In this document: piece by piece, positions 8,993-20,512 of the stretch | How the letters are laid out: each line of letters starts with the position of its first letter | Position numbering within the stretch: the stretch's first letter is position 1 | Assembly: GCA_030015575.1 (NCBI GenBank) | Contig: JASDDO010000016.1 | Location: forward strand, 459,620,141 to 459,684,140 | DNA from: Agapanthus africanus | Lineage: Eukaryota; Streptophyta; Magnoliopsida; Asparagales; Amaryllidaceae | Direction of reading: 5' to 3' | DNA: 64,000 nucleotides | Translations under genes and position numbers: made by a program | Notes under the pieces: model-generated | Told to the model about the DNA's origin: nothing | What the model saw: only the letters and a program-made list of their open reading frames with translations | The model's database searches: none

Positions 8993-10735
8993 TGTTCATC
9001 ACAGAATACTGCACTTTATACCGCCCATTCTTACGCTCGTGTGTTTATAGGTAGGTACTTTTAATCCGTGTTTGTTACATGTTTACAGAATACAGGTTTC
9101 TAGTACAAATATTGCAATTCAGGACAAAATCTCCACAGTTACGCCAAATGCAGAACATCTGTCGACAGCAGATAAAAGCCGGGTTCCGGTCATCCATATC
9201 CGTCCAGTGCCGAGTACCGGTTCCCGATACAAGACATGTGACAGTGGTCATTCATGTCTGGGACAAGCACAGAGCACGAGGTGGGCTGCACAAGAATCAA
9301 TTGGTGCGCGGAGCTCGAGGGAGAGATAAAGTCAAAAGTGAAGGAAATAAAGCAAACTTGGACTTGGAAATCTGGAATTATTCTGAAGACTTTTGCGCAT
9401 TTTGAAGTTGGCAAACACGAGGAAACATCCAACCAGGGAATATGACAAAAGCCCACTGCCCAATTCAACTGTACGGCCGCGCATGCGCGGCCAATAGGGG
9501 GTATTGGCCGCGCATGCGCGGCAAGGTGGGGCCCACTCACTGCAGAATTTCAGGGGTATTTTGGGTGTTTCATTTCTGGTCTGGTGGATGCCCTAGAATT
9601 CCAGTTTACGTCCTATAAATACCCCGGACCAGAGCTTAACCAAGAGAGCTTTTCTTTGTTTTTCTCTTTTGTGTAATTTTGTTCTTCTTTCTTCTTCTTC
9701 TTCATTCTTCCTCCATTAAATTGTAGTGAGAGCTTTTGAGTGGAAGATTAATGAAGATGAGGGTTCTTTATCTTTCTTGTTAGTTTGCTCCCCCTTGAGA
9801 TTTTTGCTTTCTCTTGCTCATTCAACCTCTTCATTGAGCTTGAATGGGTAAGAGTTAGTTATTGATCTCAAGGGTCGTATTTTCTCCCGGGACTAGCACT
9901 TCATTTCACATGCGTTTTCTACCCTTCCCTTGATCTTGCAATCTCTTCATTGAGTTTGCAAGTTTAAGGGTTGGCTATTGAGCACATGCTTGTCTTGAGT
10001 CCTAGTTCCGTATTCTTTTTATCGCTTTTTATTATTCGCAATTTATTACCTTGTCTTTTATTACTTGCTTTTATTACTTGCAATTTTATTCATGCACTTT
10101 AATACTTGTATCTTTTCTTTTCTTTGTTCTTTTCTTTTTGTTCTCTTTTGTTTATATTGTGAATGTTGTAATTATCGTCGTTGTTAAGAATTAATACGGT
10201 TTTATAAGTTAACATTTCTTTGCCAATTCATTTTCCCGTTATTTTCCATTTGAACTCCGCCCGAACCATACGCAAGCGCTCCGTTAGGCACCGTACCCTG
10301 ACAAGGTAACGGTGATTCCTAACCGCGACCGGTTGCGTTCGGTTTAGCCGGAGGCGAAGGCAAGAGACAAGAACGGAAGGACAAGGGTAAATAAGCCGGA
10401 TTCCACGAATACCGCGCTTAAATCCCCTAATCCACGTTGTTGCCAATTGCTTAGCTTCAATTGGTCAAGACTCGGCTCAAAGGTTTTTGAGTACGGATTT
10501 CTTAGCTTACAATCTCGTATCTTTTCTTAACAACTTTATACTTGCAGATAAACACATAGGTTAGATCAAACAAACATACAGATTCTTTATTGACTCGTCT
10601 AAGACAAGAAGGTAAGATACCACCATCTCCCTGTGGACCGACCCGTGCTCACCGGCTAGCTGCATAGCGACACCGTCCTGATCGCGGTTAAACTTAAATT
10701 CTTTGAACATCCGACACGCCAAAAGCGTGCGATCA
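8993..10735 (+). mobile_element. 3' LTR of Athila-like element
   Basis: It has the same length (1743 bp) as the 5' LTR and about eight differences counted by eye (for example near 9302, 9787, 9888, 10230, 10347, 10567, 10675 and 10691). It carries the double palindrome at 9475-9522. It is followed by the right copy of the target duplication, ATTCC (10736-10740). Confidence 0.93.
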
Positions 10736-10740
10736 ATTCC

Positions 10741-13700
10741 AAAGACATACGAATGCATAGAGGCGTCGTTTTATTGTGTTTTCGCGTCATGAGCGTTTGA
10801 CAGATCGCTTTTACGAGATTTCCCGGACGTGCAAATCGGTACCAGAGGATCAGGCAACTGCTAGAGGCCAGCCAGAATGTGATGACCATTAATATATCGC
10901 TTATTCATGATGATTGAGGCGCTGTTCAGCGTACAGACGAATGAGCCAGTTATTGCTGCAAATGACGAGATATCGCCCAGATGTTGGAGCTACTGCAGCA
11001 TGAGTATATGCTATGAGATACGATGGAAGGTCGCTAGTCACCCGAGGATGAATGACTAGGACATGTGGTTCGTTCGCTTACCCCTATGCGAGGTCATCAG
11101 ATAGATTGATTCCAGCTAGAGACGACTTCACGCAAATTCGTTGAGAGTCGATAGAGACGATCGAATGTCAGGAACCCATTTCCAAGTTTAAAGTATTCGG
11201 AAGACAATGCAAGTAATGCTATGGACCCTCTAGAAGAATGAAATCCTAACTCGACGTAATGACCATCGAACGCCTTCGAACCTTAGGGTTTGCGGCAGTT
11301 TAGCGGTGCCATTTGTGAGGCTTGGGTTTGCCCTTCTACGGTTGGTCCACAGGTGCTGTGGTATGTACCGGAATACTATTAAAACTGTACTCTAGATGTT
11401 GATCTCTTGGGGGATTATGAGGTTTTGACAAATCGATCGGATGGTTCGACATCTTTCGGATATCATGTGATGGGACACATTGCTTGGAAGACTCCAGATA
11501 CGAACATAGCCGTTGGAGCGCAGTCCATGCAGCCACGAGAAGACGAGTCCGAATCAGTCAACATTGGAGTAGAGTGAAGTAAAGAGTTCGTACGAGATCT
11601 TGATGAGACGACGTTCCACTCCGCTGACATCAGAGATGCGATACGCATGCAGAGGCGTTGTATATGGATATACCTTCCAGGAATAGTCGCGATGAGATTG
11701 CAGCCGTTCCGGAACAAGAGCCAAATATAGTAAAGGTGGTAATTTCCGGGCAATTCGGCAGAAACGAGAATTGAAAAAGACCTCGACAGGACCTTTCTGG
11801 AATGCTATACGAGAAAGCTTGGACCCAGGAGTGGTCATATTGCGCACAACAGCAGGCCAGAGTTCGGCATCGTCGACGAGATAGTTGACCAGGTTCGAAT
11901 AAAGGATCTCAACCAGATGCGTTGTGAATTGATCAAGAATGGACGAGTATGGAGTATACATCCGCAGATTGGGACGAGTTCCTAAGGACGCTTTCGGCTA
12001 GATATCTTCCACAGAGTGATGAAGATACCGAGTTCGTGATTTCGAGTCCGCGTGAGAGACTTCGGATTGACCGTAGCCGAGAACACTTGCAGTGCGCAGA
12101 TAGAGACGTGACATCGAAGTGGACGATTATACAGACAAGTGGGACAAAAGGTTCGTGCGTGATGCTGACGAGCTGTTGTTACTCCCCGTTAAGATTAAAG
12201 GTTGGGTATGTCTACAGAGGCGTTGGGATGCGACCAGTTTCCGAGGAAATGCTGTGCTGAGGGCGCAGATGTCCAGAGAGTGAGAAAAGATTATGCAAGA
12301 GAACCAGCCTCCGTACAGTTCGGCATAGGCGAGACCGGAAGAGATCTTGAGCAGGATTCCTTCCAGGACACTTCTGCGATAAGATTTGCACTCAGGATCA
12401 GATGTGTAATGTGTATTCAGAGGACCGGAGAAGTGCCAGAACGGAATCGTCCTCGTTAACACACCTGACCGGGCCGATGAGCCGACGGATTACGAAATTG
12501 GCAATCCACAGGGAAGATAAGGGCCCAGAGACAGAGGACGCCAGACCGTGAGCAGAAGGCAATGTAGATTTCTTGCGTTGCTAGCATTGGATGCACCGAC
12601 ACCTTCTTGGCTTTGAAGGAGGATATACCGACGACGGTATTTATGATTTATGATTTTGTGATTCGATTATCACGTATCCGTCACCTTGGATTTCGGTATT
12701 TTGAGCGATCTATTCTCATGATTTGGTCTTGATGGCTGAGTTCCATGATTTCTGTTTTCGTGCACCATGGTTGCACCTACTGGGTATTCATATTTATGCA
12801 CAGGATGCACCAGTTTTATACTTCGTGCGTTTGTCGCACCAGTTTTATGTTTCATGCGTTTATCGCACCAGATTTATATTTCGTGCCTTTGTTGCACCGG
12901 ATTTATATTTTGTGCACTACGGTTGCACCTGACTTCGATTTGATGTCATTCGATATGTTGATTTTGATTTCATCCCTATGTTATGCATGCGATTTGACTT
13001 ATGCCTTCGGCACTTTTAGTGTTTTGATTTGATTTGTGCACGTTGATGCACATGGTTGTGAGCTTATATACCGCGGTATACCTGATTTTGATTGAGCCGT
13101 ATTGTATACCGTCGATTTTGATTCTGATATTGATGTTGATTTCTTGCACTCCGTGCATTTGATTTGGATTTTCGCGCGTGTTGAGCGTATGTTTTTAGAT
13201 ACGATTTTGGTGCACACTAGATGCACTAAATCAGGATTCTTCGTGCATGTCAGATGCACCTGATGTTGCTGTCAGGCACGCCCGTTGCCCTTGGCAGATG
13301 TTTTGTGCACACCCGTTGCACCTAGATGTTGTTTCTGTGCGCATGTATGGCACATATATGGATTTTGATTTCCGTGCGCACCAGACGCACAGGGTATTCT
13401 CACATACATTTTAGGATTTATTTCTGATGGAGCAGTACGTTTTTATGATATTTGCTATTGGTTTTCGTACTGAGCAGGACTAGTCAGAGGACAGTACCTG
13501 GATATATTTTGCATGCATTGATAGTTATCGAAGAGATTTCCAAAAAGCGAGCTATAGTCTCAGTATTTACCCACGTGTCTGATATGACACGACGCGTTTA
13601 AAACAAGGAAACCCTTCTAAATTGTTTTCAAAAACGGCGGAACGTACATATTAAACTAAAGATATATACTTATATGGTTATTTTCTTACAGTAGACGTCC

Positions 13701-14048
13701 GCCACTGTGCAGTGATATGTGCATCGCACAGCGATTTAAAAAGGTTTGGCATGTATTTCTTTTAGATATTTACATGTATAGATTTGAGGTCTACATGTAT
13801 AGTTCTGATTTATATCATATTTGTTTTGTTTTGGATTTGACCTTTGTGTATTTACCATAACTCCGATGATTCCGGGATGCTTGACGGAGATTTGATTTTG
13901 AGTTATCTGCTCATTACTCATGCGCATGCATTACGCTATGATGCGTTTTATGTATTGACGATTTCGGAGCCCCGACGACTCGGACTTTTACTGAAATGTT
14001 TTAGTATTTGAGGGGTTTTAAATTTAAATTCGGGGACCGAATTTCTTT
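10741..14048 (+). pseudogene. Decayed internal region of Tekay-like element with gag-like trace
   Basis: About 3.3 kb precede the 3' LTR. The best coding trace is at about 11949-12080: WDEFLRTLSARYLPQ resembles the W-x-EF...F...Y-x-P core of chromovirus gag. A weaker trace near 12540-12610 could match the end of gag. Stops and shifts interrupt everything else, and no RT or integrase signature is visible. A second copy at 52251-54260 is colinear and equally broken, so loss of coding capacity may predate both insertions. The gag identity is tentative. Confidence 0.45.
12750..13400 (+). repeat. Degenerate GTGCA/TGCACC repeat region
   Basis: Pairs of GTGCA and TGCACC (or GTGCG and CGCACC) recur every 30-50 bp, separated by TTTATATTTC- or GATTTTGATT-like spacers. 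Each pair can form a short hairpin. A similar, differently spaced region occurs at about 53275-53830 in the second Tekay-like copy, so it belongs to the family. Confidence 0.65.
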
Positions 14049-14061
14049 AAGGGGGGCAGAT
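14049..14061 (+). other. Polypurine tract of Tekay-like element
   Basis: AAGGGGGGCAGAT directly precedes the 3' LTR start TGTAACATTTC. The equivalent tract before the second copy's LTR is AAGTGGGGAAGAT (54261-54273). Confidence 0.85.
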
Positions 14062-15495
14062 TGTAACATTTCAAAAAAATAAAATATTATTTTGGGAAAT
14101 TTTTATAATTTAATATTAATTTTAAATGAATATTTTAATATTTCGGTATAATTAAATACCGATAAATTAAGGAAAAATTTTGAAAATTATAGAAATTACT
14201 AAAAGAGGGTGTTTCATGTGAATTATGCAAATTTTAAGTTTTTATGATTAATTATATGCTAATTTAGTGCTAATCGCGATTAAAAATCGCTAATCGCGCT
14301 TTAAGCGTATTTTGTGCAAAACATGCACCATATCTTTTTCTACACTTGTTGCATTTTCCTACATGTTTTGGGTGCATGGATTGGTATTTTGGGGTTACTA
14401 TTGATGTGAGAATGAAAATAGAAAAGAAAAGGATAAGATTATAATATGGAGGTATGATTAGAGAGAGAAAGAGTGGGTGAGGGGTCAACCCTTTGTCATG
14501 AGCCATCCCCCATCATTTTCCTCACTCATTTCTCTCCCCTCTCTTTCCCTTGCTGCTGCTGCTGCTGTTGTCCCCTCTCCACCTCCATCTTCAAACCCCC
14601 AAAACACCATGAAAATCACCCCAAAACCCAAATCCCATTTCACAAAAAAGGTGCACAAGCCCTCTAGCTACCCAATGGACCAAGAAAGTCTTCATTTTGG
14701 CGCTGTGGAGGATTCATGGGTGCTAAGAGAGGTATATCCTTTCACTAATAGTGTACTGTTTAGGTTGTTTAAGCCTCATTTCAGGTTTGATATCGTTTTG
14801 GCGAAGTTTAGTGAGCTTTGAAAACTCAAGTTGGGAATTAGGGTTTGATTTGAATAGAGATGGTGTAATAAGCCTTATTAGTGACCTTAAACCTCTCCCA
14901 ATTGTTAGCAAACCCAGACCAAACCCAAAATAGAACCTGGAACTGCAAAACGGAAACTTTGCATGTCGGTTTGTGAGGGAAATGAGCGTGCAGGGAAATC
15001 TGGAGTGATCCGGGGTCAATACTAGAAAAGTAAACAATACCAGAGACCTAGTGGGACCCATAGGAAGACACCCTACCAATACGAGCCCCCAATTCCCTAG
15101 CAGAACCGGCCTGGCCAGAATTTCACATGAAGTGGCCAACCCCCTGATAAAATAGGTGCCCAGATTGCTTCAGTAAGTCATATTTACACTATATATCACC
15201 CCATGGTTGTTTGCTTGCCTTGTTTTGGCCTTAGTCAAAATCTGGGACCACTTTCCCTAGTTGCTGCTTTGAATTGAGTTATGGTTTTCCATATTTCGAT
15301 TTCTGGATTCCAGTATTTGTGCTTTATCTCGATCATGTGACGTTTGTATGTCTATATTGAGTGATATCGAGTTGTGTTGCGAGAGCTAACCATAGGTTCT
15401 AACCTATAGGTTTTTTTAGCCATATCGTTTTGGTTTTTGCGTGTCGTTTTGGTTTCGATTTGTTTTTAATGCGATACGATGCGTGTGATATGTAG

Positions 15496-15549
15496 GTACC
15501 CTCACGATGATTCGAGACGATGAAGAAGATGGTGGCGATATCGACATCG
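15496..15549 (+). other. Exon-like island in LTR, bounded by AG and GTAAGT
   Basis: A 54-nt segment lies between a 3' splice-like TGTAG and a 5' splice-like GGTAAGTAAG, with a second donor-like GTGAGT 15 nt further on. The equivalent positions in the other two LTRs of the family have the same arrangement (55718-55787 on the plus strand; 60651 down to 60578 on the minus strand), although sequence between the sites has diverged. A second island, 18181-18247 (1802-1868 in the 5' LTR), also lies between TTGCAG and GGTA(A/G)GT. This suggests a spliced leader RNA; no transcript evidence is available. Confidence 0.45.
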
Positions 15550-16205
15550 GTAAGTAAGATCAAGGTGAGTAAATTATATCAACGGAGGAAGTCGGGTGGA
15601 TGGCGTATAGCACCCCCGCAGTTCGATATTTAGTATACTATATATGCTATATATATGCATGATAGCGTTAAGTGTGATTTGGATAGTTTAGATGTGATTA
15701 GGTGTACTATGGATAGATTAGGGTTTAGAAGTAAACTAGTATAGTTTCCTAGTTGCGAACCCTAAAATAGGTTTACACCTACACACACACACATGCTTGC
15801 TTGTTATACTTATACTCGGATGATGAGGATAGTGGATGATATTGGATATGAGTCGATGAGATTGGGCATAGTGCCATGAGATCGGTGATATGATGTAGTT
15901 CGTATTTGGGATACGACATGAGATTTTTAGCAGGCCCTTGGACGTGTGTTTACACACGCATTTATATAGATAGTATCGATTTGTACTAAACATAGATCAG
16001 TACCACAGGTCATGAGATATGATGATAAGGATACCAGATAATTGATGAGATGAATGTGATATTGACCCATACCCAGCTTTTAGGATGTCGTACGATGATT
16101 TACCATACGAGCTTTATTTGATGATAAGATCCTCACTCATGACTCGAGGATGTCATATGATATTGTATCGTATGCGGTACCTTGAGGCGGGATCACCGAC
16201 TATTA

Positions 16206-16240
<35 letters not shown>

Positions 16241-16575
16241 ACTCAGATTTAGGTGGTTTCCATACCCCTCCCGATTGACTTGTTAGTTAGAGCTGTAGTT
16301 TTGCTAGTAGATGTTAGGCTAGGCCGATATCATACCTATTTCAAAAACTAACGAATCGGGGGTATTTTAAAGACAGGCAAAGGGATTCTACGGATATTTT
16401 CAAAAGACGTATCTTTTCTTAAAAACACCGTAGCCCTTATTTTCCTAAAAACCCCGATTCGTCTTCTTTCAAATGGCAAACAGTATGACATGGATACACT
16501 GATGTAGATTCTACACTGTTGTGTTATTATTCATTTTCCGCATATTCTTACTATTGCATTCAGGATATGATCCCT

Positions 16576-17047
16576 TGTATATTCATACCAGTGCACATAT
16601 ATATTGATATCTTCATACTTGCGCACATGCACACTGTATATTCATACCAGTGCACACATATATTGATATCTTCATACTTGCGCATATGCAAACTGTATAT
16701 TCATACCAGTGCACACATATATTGATATCTTCATACTTGCGCACATGCACACTGTATATTCATACAAGTGCACACATATATTGATATCTTCATACTTGCG
16801 CACATGCACACTGTATATTCATACCAGTGCACACATATATTGATATCTTCATACTTGCGCACATGCACACTGTATATTCATACCAGTGCACACATATATT
16901 GATATCTTCATACTTGCACACATGCATACTGTATATTCATACCAGTGCACACGTATATTGATATCTTCATATTTGCGCACATGCACACTGTATATTCATA
17001 CCAGTGCATATATATATTGATATATCCCTACTTGCGCACATGCACAC
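16576..17047 (+). repeat. 59-bp tandem array in 3' LTR, 8 units
   Basis: Eight units at exact 59-bp spacing (about 16576, 16635, 16694, 16753, 16812, 16871, 16930 and 16989) are followed by a degenerate unit. The repeat is the same as at 71-667 in the 5' LTR but two units shorter. Confidence 0.92.
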
Positions 17048-18825
17048 TGTATTTTCATAGTAGTGCTACACTCATATTCGCGTATATATCCATGTGCACA
17101 TCCATACCTACATACATACACATGTTATATACATGGATTATATTGACTTGATTTCAAGAAAATAGGAACCGCATGAGATATTTTGAAGAACTGGATTCTT
17201 TTAAAAGAGCGGTTTTCCCTTTTTACTCTTAGTGTCATACGACACATTGCATGGATTTACGCATTGAGTTGGATGGGATTTCTGGATTTAAGAACCGTGG
17301 TATTATTTTAAGAAAATACGCACTGTTTTAAAAATCCGGTTTCTCTTGATATGATATTTCAGTGCGTCCACCATGAGTTTTCTCGGTTCCTGAGAGCTTA
17401 TGTGAGTATACCCGATTCGAGGAGTGGTAGGCACCGATTGCGGGTACATAGTGGACTCGGTGAGGTACCATGGGGCAAGAAGACTCGTATATGTTAGGCG
17501 GTGAGCCTGGCAGGGGAGTACTACCTACCGGTGATTGTTTTGAGCTCGGTGGATATCTGGGGGATACCGACCGGAGTGGAGAGATGAGACGGGCCGATCC
17601 GGACTGACGGAGCCTTATGTATATGAGGATTTACATGCCGATGCTAGGCACAGGTTTCATGATGTTTTCGAGTGTCGATGCTTGACACTCAGGTTCCATG
17701 ATTTGATATGTCGCGAGCGACACATGTTGATTTACATCCTCATACTTCCATGCATATGCTTTATGATATTTACATGCATGATGTTTATTGTCATTGGATG
17801 ACACGTGGACGATATCCACATACATATAGTTAACATTGACGACATGATCACATAGTTGGACGAGATCCACATACATGATGACAGTGATTACATAGTTGGA
17901 TGATATCCGCATACTTATAGACTTCATTATATAGTCGACATAGATCATACCTCAGATTGTTGATATGTTATTACCTGAGGCACTGGCACGCGCACTTGGC
18001 ACTACACTCATGTATAGATGTTACATTGCCACCTTATCATGCTTCAGACTTATTCATTTGAGGTTTATATATATTTGATCGTATTGACCTAGGATTGTGT
18101 CATACATACAATTTCTGCTCTATGATATTTTCTATTCACGAGTTGGCAACTCATCCCCGTTATGCTACAGTTTCTTGCAGGTTTTGCCGTACAGGTTTCA
18201 TTGCGGCTTTCCTGGCACACCTCTTCCCTTACGGGTGACTTGCTTTGGTAGGTGGATTCTTTTGCATCAGAACCACCATTGTATATATATTATTCAGTTG
18301 TATCTAGAAATTCCATCAACCAAACTTGTATATTGTTTCAGACTTAGAAAATCAGTTGTGTATTATTTCGACCTTAGAGTCGCGCGTTGTAGTATTATGG
18401 TTTTCAAGCTGATTTTTTGAGTTTTCCTTTGAGTTTTGATCCTCGCCCTTGGCGTTGTATATTATATTGCTTGTGTGGTTGTGACCGTCGATTGACGAAG
18501 AGCTAGCTCCCGCTTGGGGATGCCTTTTATCATTGTATATATATATTATTCATGTTGTATCTCGTTTGGGGCCAGTATTTACAAAGGAAACTCTGCCGAA
18601 ATTTTCAGAAAAGACTAAAGATTTTAAAAATGCACATTCGGCTTACTTATTTAAAAACCTTGTTTTTAAAAAACGTGTTTTTTTCACTTCTTAAAACTAG
18701 TTTTCCTTATTTACTCCTTAAAAATGGTTTTAGATTTCTGGGCTTTTGGCTTACTTGAATTAGATGGGGTCCTATAGACTTCATATGATTCAAGTGTCAG
18801 TCACGTGCTATTTCGGGTCATAACA

Positions 18826-19400
18826 TACAGGGAGCAATCTTTTTGTTTAGAAAGATTGAGGGAATATATCCCAAGAATAGAATTTTATTCTATTATTGGA
18901 TCATTGATCCAACGAGAGTATCTTTCTTATTTAGAAAGATATGGAAGATATTTTCTCCTAATAGAATTGGATTCTATATTTTGATGATTTATCATCTCCG
19001 TTGGATCTTTGATCCAACGGCTCTGTTTAACAGAGAATATCCCAACTTTTGATAGGGAAATGTAGAATTTAATTCTACTTCGGCGCCGGCGCTCATGTAT
19101 TGTGCACGTAGGCGCCACTTAAGAATTTAATTCTTAAGATGGGTATTTATGTGCTTTGCACATTAGCGCCTATATGAGGAGCACGTGCGGCTCCATCTAA
19201 GAGTTTAATTCGTATGTTATAAATTCTTCTGTGATTTGCACATTGGCGCCTACGTGAGGAGCACATGAGGCGCCACCATAGAATTTAATCCTATAAAATT
19301 GGCTCTGACGCTGGCGCCCTCGTGGCGAGCATGTGAGGCGCTGCCTCATTAAATTCCAACAGAGCTTTGCTCTTTTATTAGGTTAAATATTGGGGGAACA
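18826..19400 (-). mobile_element. Partial 3' LTR of Tat-like element A
   Basis: It reads on the minus strand from TGTTCCCCCA at 19400. It contains G/C palindrome modules with GGCGCC and ACGTG cores (19080-19350), then a train of AT-rich hairpins such as TTGGATCATTGATCCAA and AGAATTTAATTCT-type units. The end at 18826 is the junction with the Tekay-like element, so the rest of the LTR is missing here. Confidence 0.7.
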
Positions 19401-19413
19401 AATGCCCCCCCCC
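19401..19413 (-). other. Polypurine tract of Tat-like element A
   Basis: On the minus strand GGGGGGGGGCATT directly precedes the LTR start, matching GGTGGGGGGCATT at 45157-45169 in element B. Confidence 0.7.
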
Positions 19414-19503
19414 GTAACGCTTACGTGGCTCACATGCGAGTGCAACGGTGTCACCTTTTCTACTATTTGATCTCTTAGGGAGTTGAATCGTCCCTTCACA
19501 TCC

Positions 19504-19511
19504 TATAAATA
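19504..19511 (+). promoter_or_regulatory. TATA box of the antisense PMD gene in Tat-like element A
   Basis: TATAAATA lies about 750 bp upstream of the PMD start codon, on the gene's strand and opposite to the element. The surrounding sequence, including CCTTTGG downstream and CATCTTCTT further on, is conserved at 45066-45059 on the minus strand of element B. The interval to the ATG is hairpin-rich and ends in a 3' splice-like TTTTTTTAG at 20253, so the gene probably has a large 5' intron. Confidence 0.6.
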
Positions 19512-20253
19512 GGGCCTTTGGCTCTTGAGATGACTGCCGTTCCATCATCTTCTTTCTTCTTCCTTGAGAATTTAATATCTTTTCAGAGCTTAGATCTCTG
19601 TCCCAAAGAAACTCTTAGAGTTGAATTTTGTCAAAAAAACTTGGTAAGAATCATGACCAAATTTCAACCCATTAAAAAAACCTTCCTTTCTGTGTTGGAT
19701 TTTTACTACAGATCTTTGCTCTTTTCTTGGAATGATCTCTTAGAGATCTTAAAAAAAAACTTTTATTTGGATAGACCATGGGTCTTAGAGATCTTAGGAT
19801 TTTACCCTCTTTGATCTCTGAAGGATTTCTGGGATTTAATCCCAATATTAGAGGAATTCAATTTCGATTTGTTCTACAGAGCTTAGCTCTGAGAAAATTT
19901 CTTTTGAAAATTCTTTTGGGAATTTTATTCCCTTGTCTTATTTTCTTATTAGGGGTTTTCTTGCAGATTTAAATTTGTTGTAGAACACGTTCTTTGAGGC
20001 CATTGGGAGCCTTCAACTCCACTGTTCAATGAGATTTTTCATTAAATGAAAATCCTTTTGGATTCTTACAATGAGTGCCTACATCATTGATGGGGCATAA
20101 CCTTGATTTTGTGGGGCCTATTGTCCTTTTTTCTTTGTACTGTGGTGACTTTAATATTCCAGAATGAAGTACAAACTTGGATGTATTGAAATTCTAAGGC
20201 CTCTAATTGTAGTTGATTTCATTGTGTCGATAACTAACCCTCTATTTTTTTAG

Positions 20254-20512
20254 GTACTATGGCTTCCGATTCCACTTTCCCCTACGTTTGCTCAGAGAGC
20301 GCTTTCACCAATGCGCCCACAGATCGGGAAGTCTTTGCGCTAATTCGGGACTATGACCCAGAGCAGAAATCTCTTCATTTGTAGGGGTCATGGTACAGTT
20401 ACATTATCCAGGGTCGGCACAGTTTTACCTGTGCGGCGCCGTCAGAACCGATTTCGTCGATTCATTATGCCGACCCTCCACAGGTCACTTACGCAGTGGA
20501 AGAGGTCAACTG
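20254..20512 (+). pseudogene. Antisense PMD gene, first coding exon fragment (Tat-like A)
   Basis: The ATG is at 20259, six bases after a splice-acceptor-like AG. About 85 residues align without gaps to the first exon of the copy at 43969-43624; shared features include a T(D/V)REV(F/L)ALIRD segment, LHL-G-WY and SSIHYADPP. A tryptophan codon has become TAG at 20382-20384, and the copia insertion at 20513 cuts the exon. The protein would be a plant mobile domain (PMD, aminotransferase-like) family member. The order here (gene opposite to its element, promoter beside the 3' LTR) is the same as in element B. Confidence 0.7.

Larger units (their letters stand above)
2867..10735 (+). mobile_element. 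Complete Athila-like non-autonomous LTR retrotransposon (7869 bp)
   Basis: Two 1743-bp LTRs (2867-4609 and 8993-10735) enclose a 4383-bp internal region and are flanked by the perfect target duplication ATTCC (2862-2866, 10736-10740). By eye the LTRs differ at about eight positions, so the insertion is recent. The primer site TGGCGCCGTTGCCGGGGA and the tract AAGTTTGGGGGTATT are typical of Athila-type Ty3/gypsy elements. The internal region holds a single long intact ORF at 5673-7367. It has no recognisable gag zinc knuckle, protease, reverse transcriptase, RNase H or integrase, so movement must depend on proteins supplied in trans. A solo LTR of the same family is at 34322-36050, and a diverged relative spans about 57840-63484. 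Confidence 0.92.
1..18825 (+). mobile_element. Tekay/Del-like Ty3/gypsy element, 5' truncated by window edge, with nested insertion
   Basis: This LTR retrotransposon has a partial 5' LTR at 1-2446, a primer-binding site at 2451, a polypurine tract at 14049 and a complete 3' LTR at 14062-18825. The LTRs begin TGTAACA and end in GTGACA or ATAACA. The tRNA-iMet primer site and very long LTRs fit the Tekay/Del chromovirus lineage. After removing the nested element at 2867-10735 only about 3.75 kb of internal sequence remains, and I recognise no protease, reverse transcriptase or integrase in it. It is therefore a non-autonomous or heavily decayed copy. It abuts the middle of another element's LTR at 18826, so it probably inserted there. 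Lineage is inferred; boundaries are seen. Confidence 0.8.
14062..18825 (+). mobile_element. 3' LTR of Tekay-like element (4764 bp)
   Basis: It starts TGTAACATTTC and ends GGGTCATAACA. It includes a CT-rich leader-like stretch (about 14510-14600), an exon-like segment at 15496-15549, a (TA)n tract near 16207-16238, eight units of the 59-bp repeat, a conserved hairpin motif at 18132-18158 and a second exon-like segment at 18181-18247. The short ORFs at 14473-14821 lie in the CT-rich leader and are not convincing genes. The unusual length comes from embedded repeats and these conserved islands. Confidence 0.9.
18826..20512 (-). mobile_element. Tat-like element A, 3' remnant (minus strand)
   Basis: The order on the minus strand is: end of the antisense gene (20512-20254), its promoter region, polypurine tract (19413-19401), then the start of the 3' LTR (19400 down to 18826). 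The LTR start TGTTCCCCCAAT and the AGAGCAAAGCTCT hairpin match the Tat-like element B LTR at 25055. The Tekay-like element breaks it at 18825/18826 and the copia at 20512/20513. The rest is not in the window, or was lost at the 52250 junction. Confidence 0.75.

Noticed and set aside
14473-14821. Possible small genes in the Tekay-like LTR leader (also 54617-54985)
   Set aside because: The region is CT-rich, the two LTR copies do not preserve the frame, and no domain is recognised.
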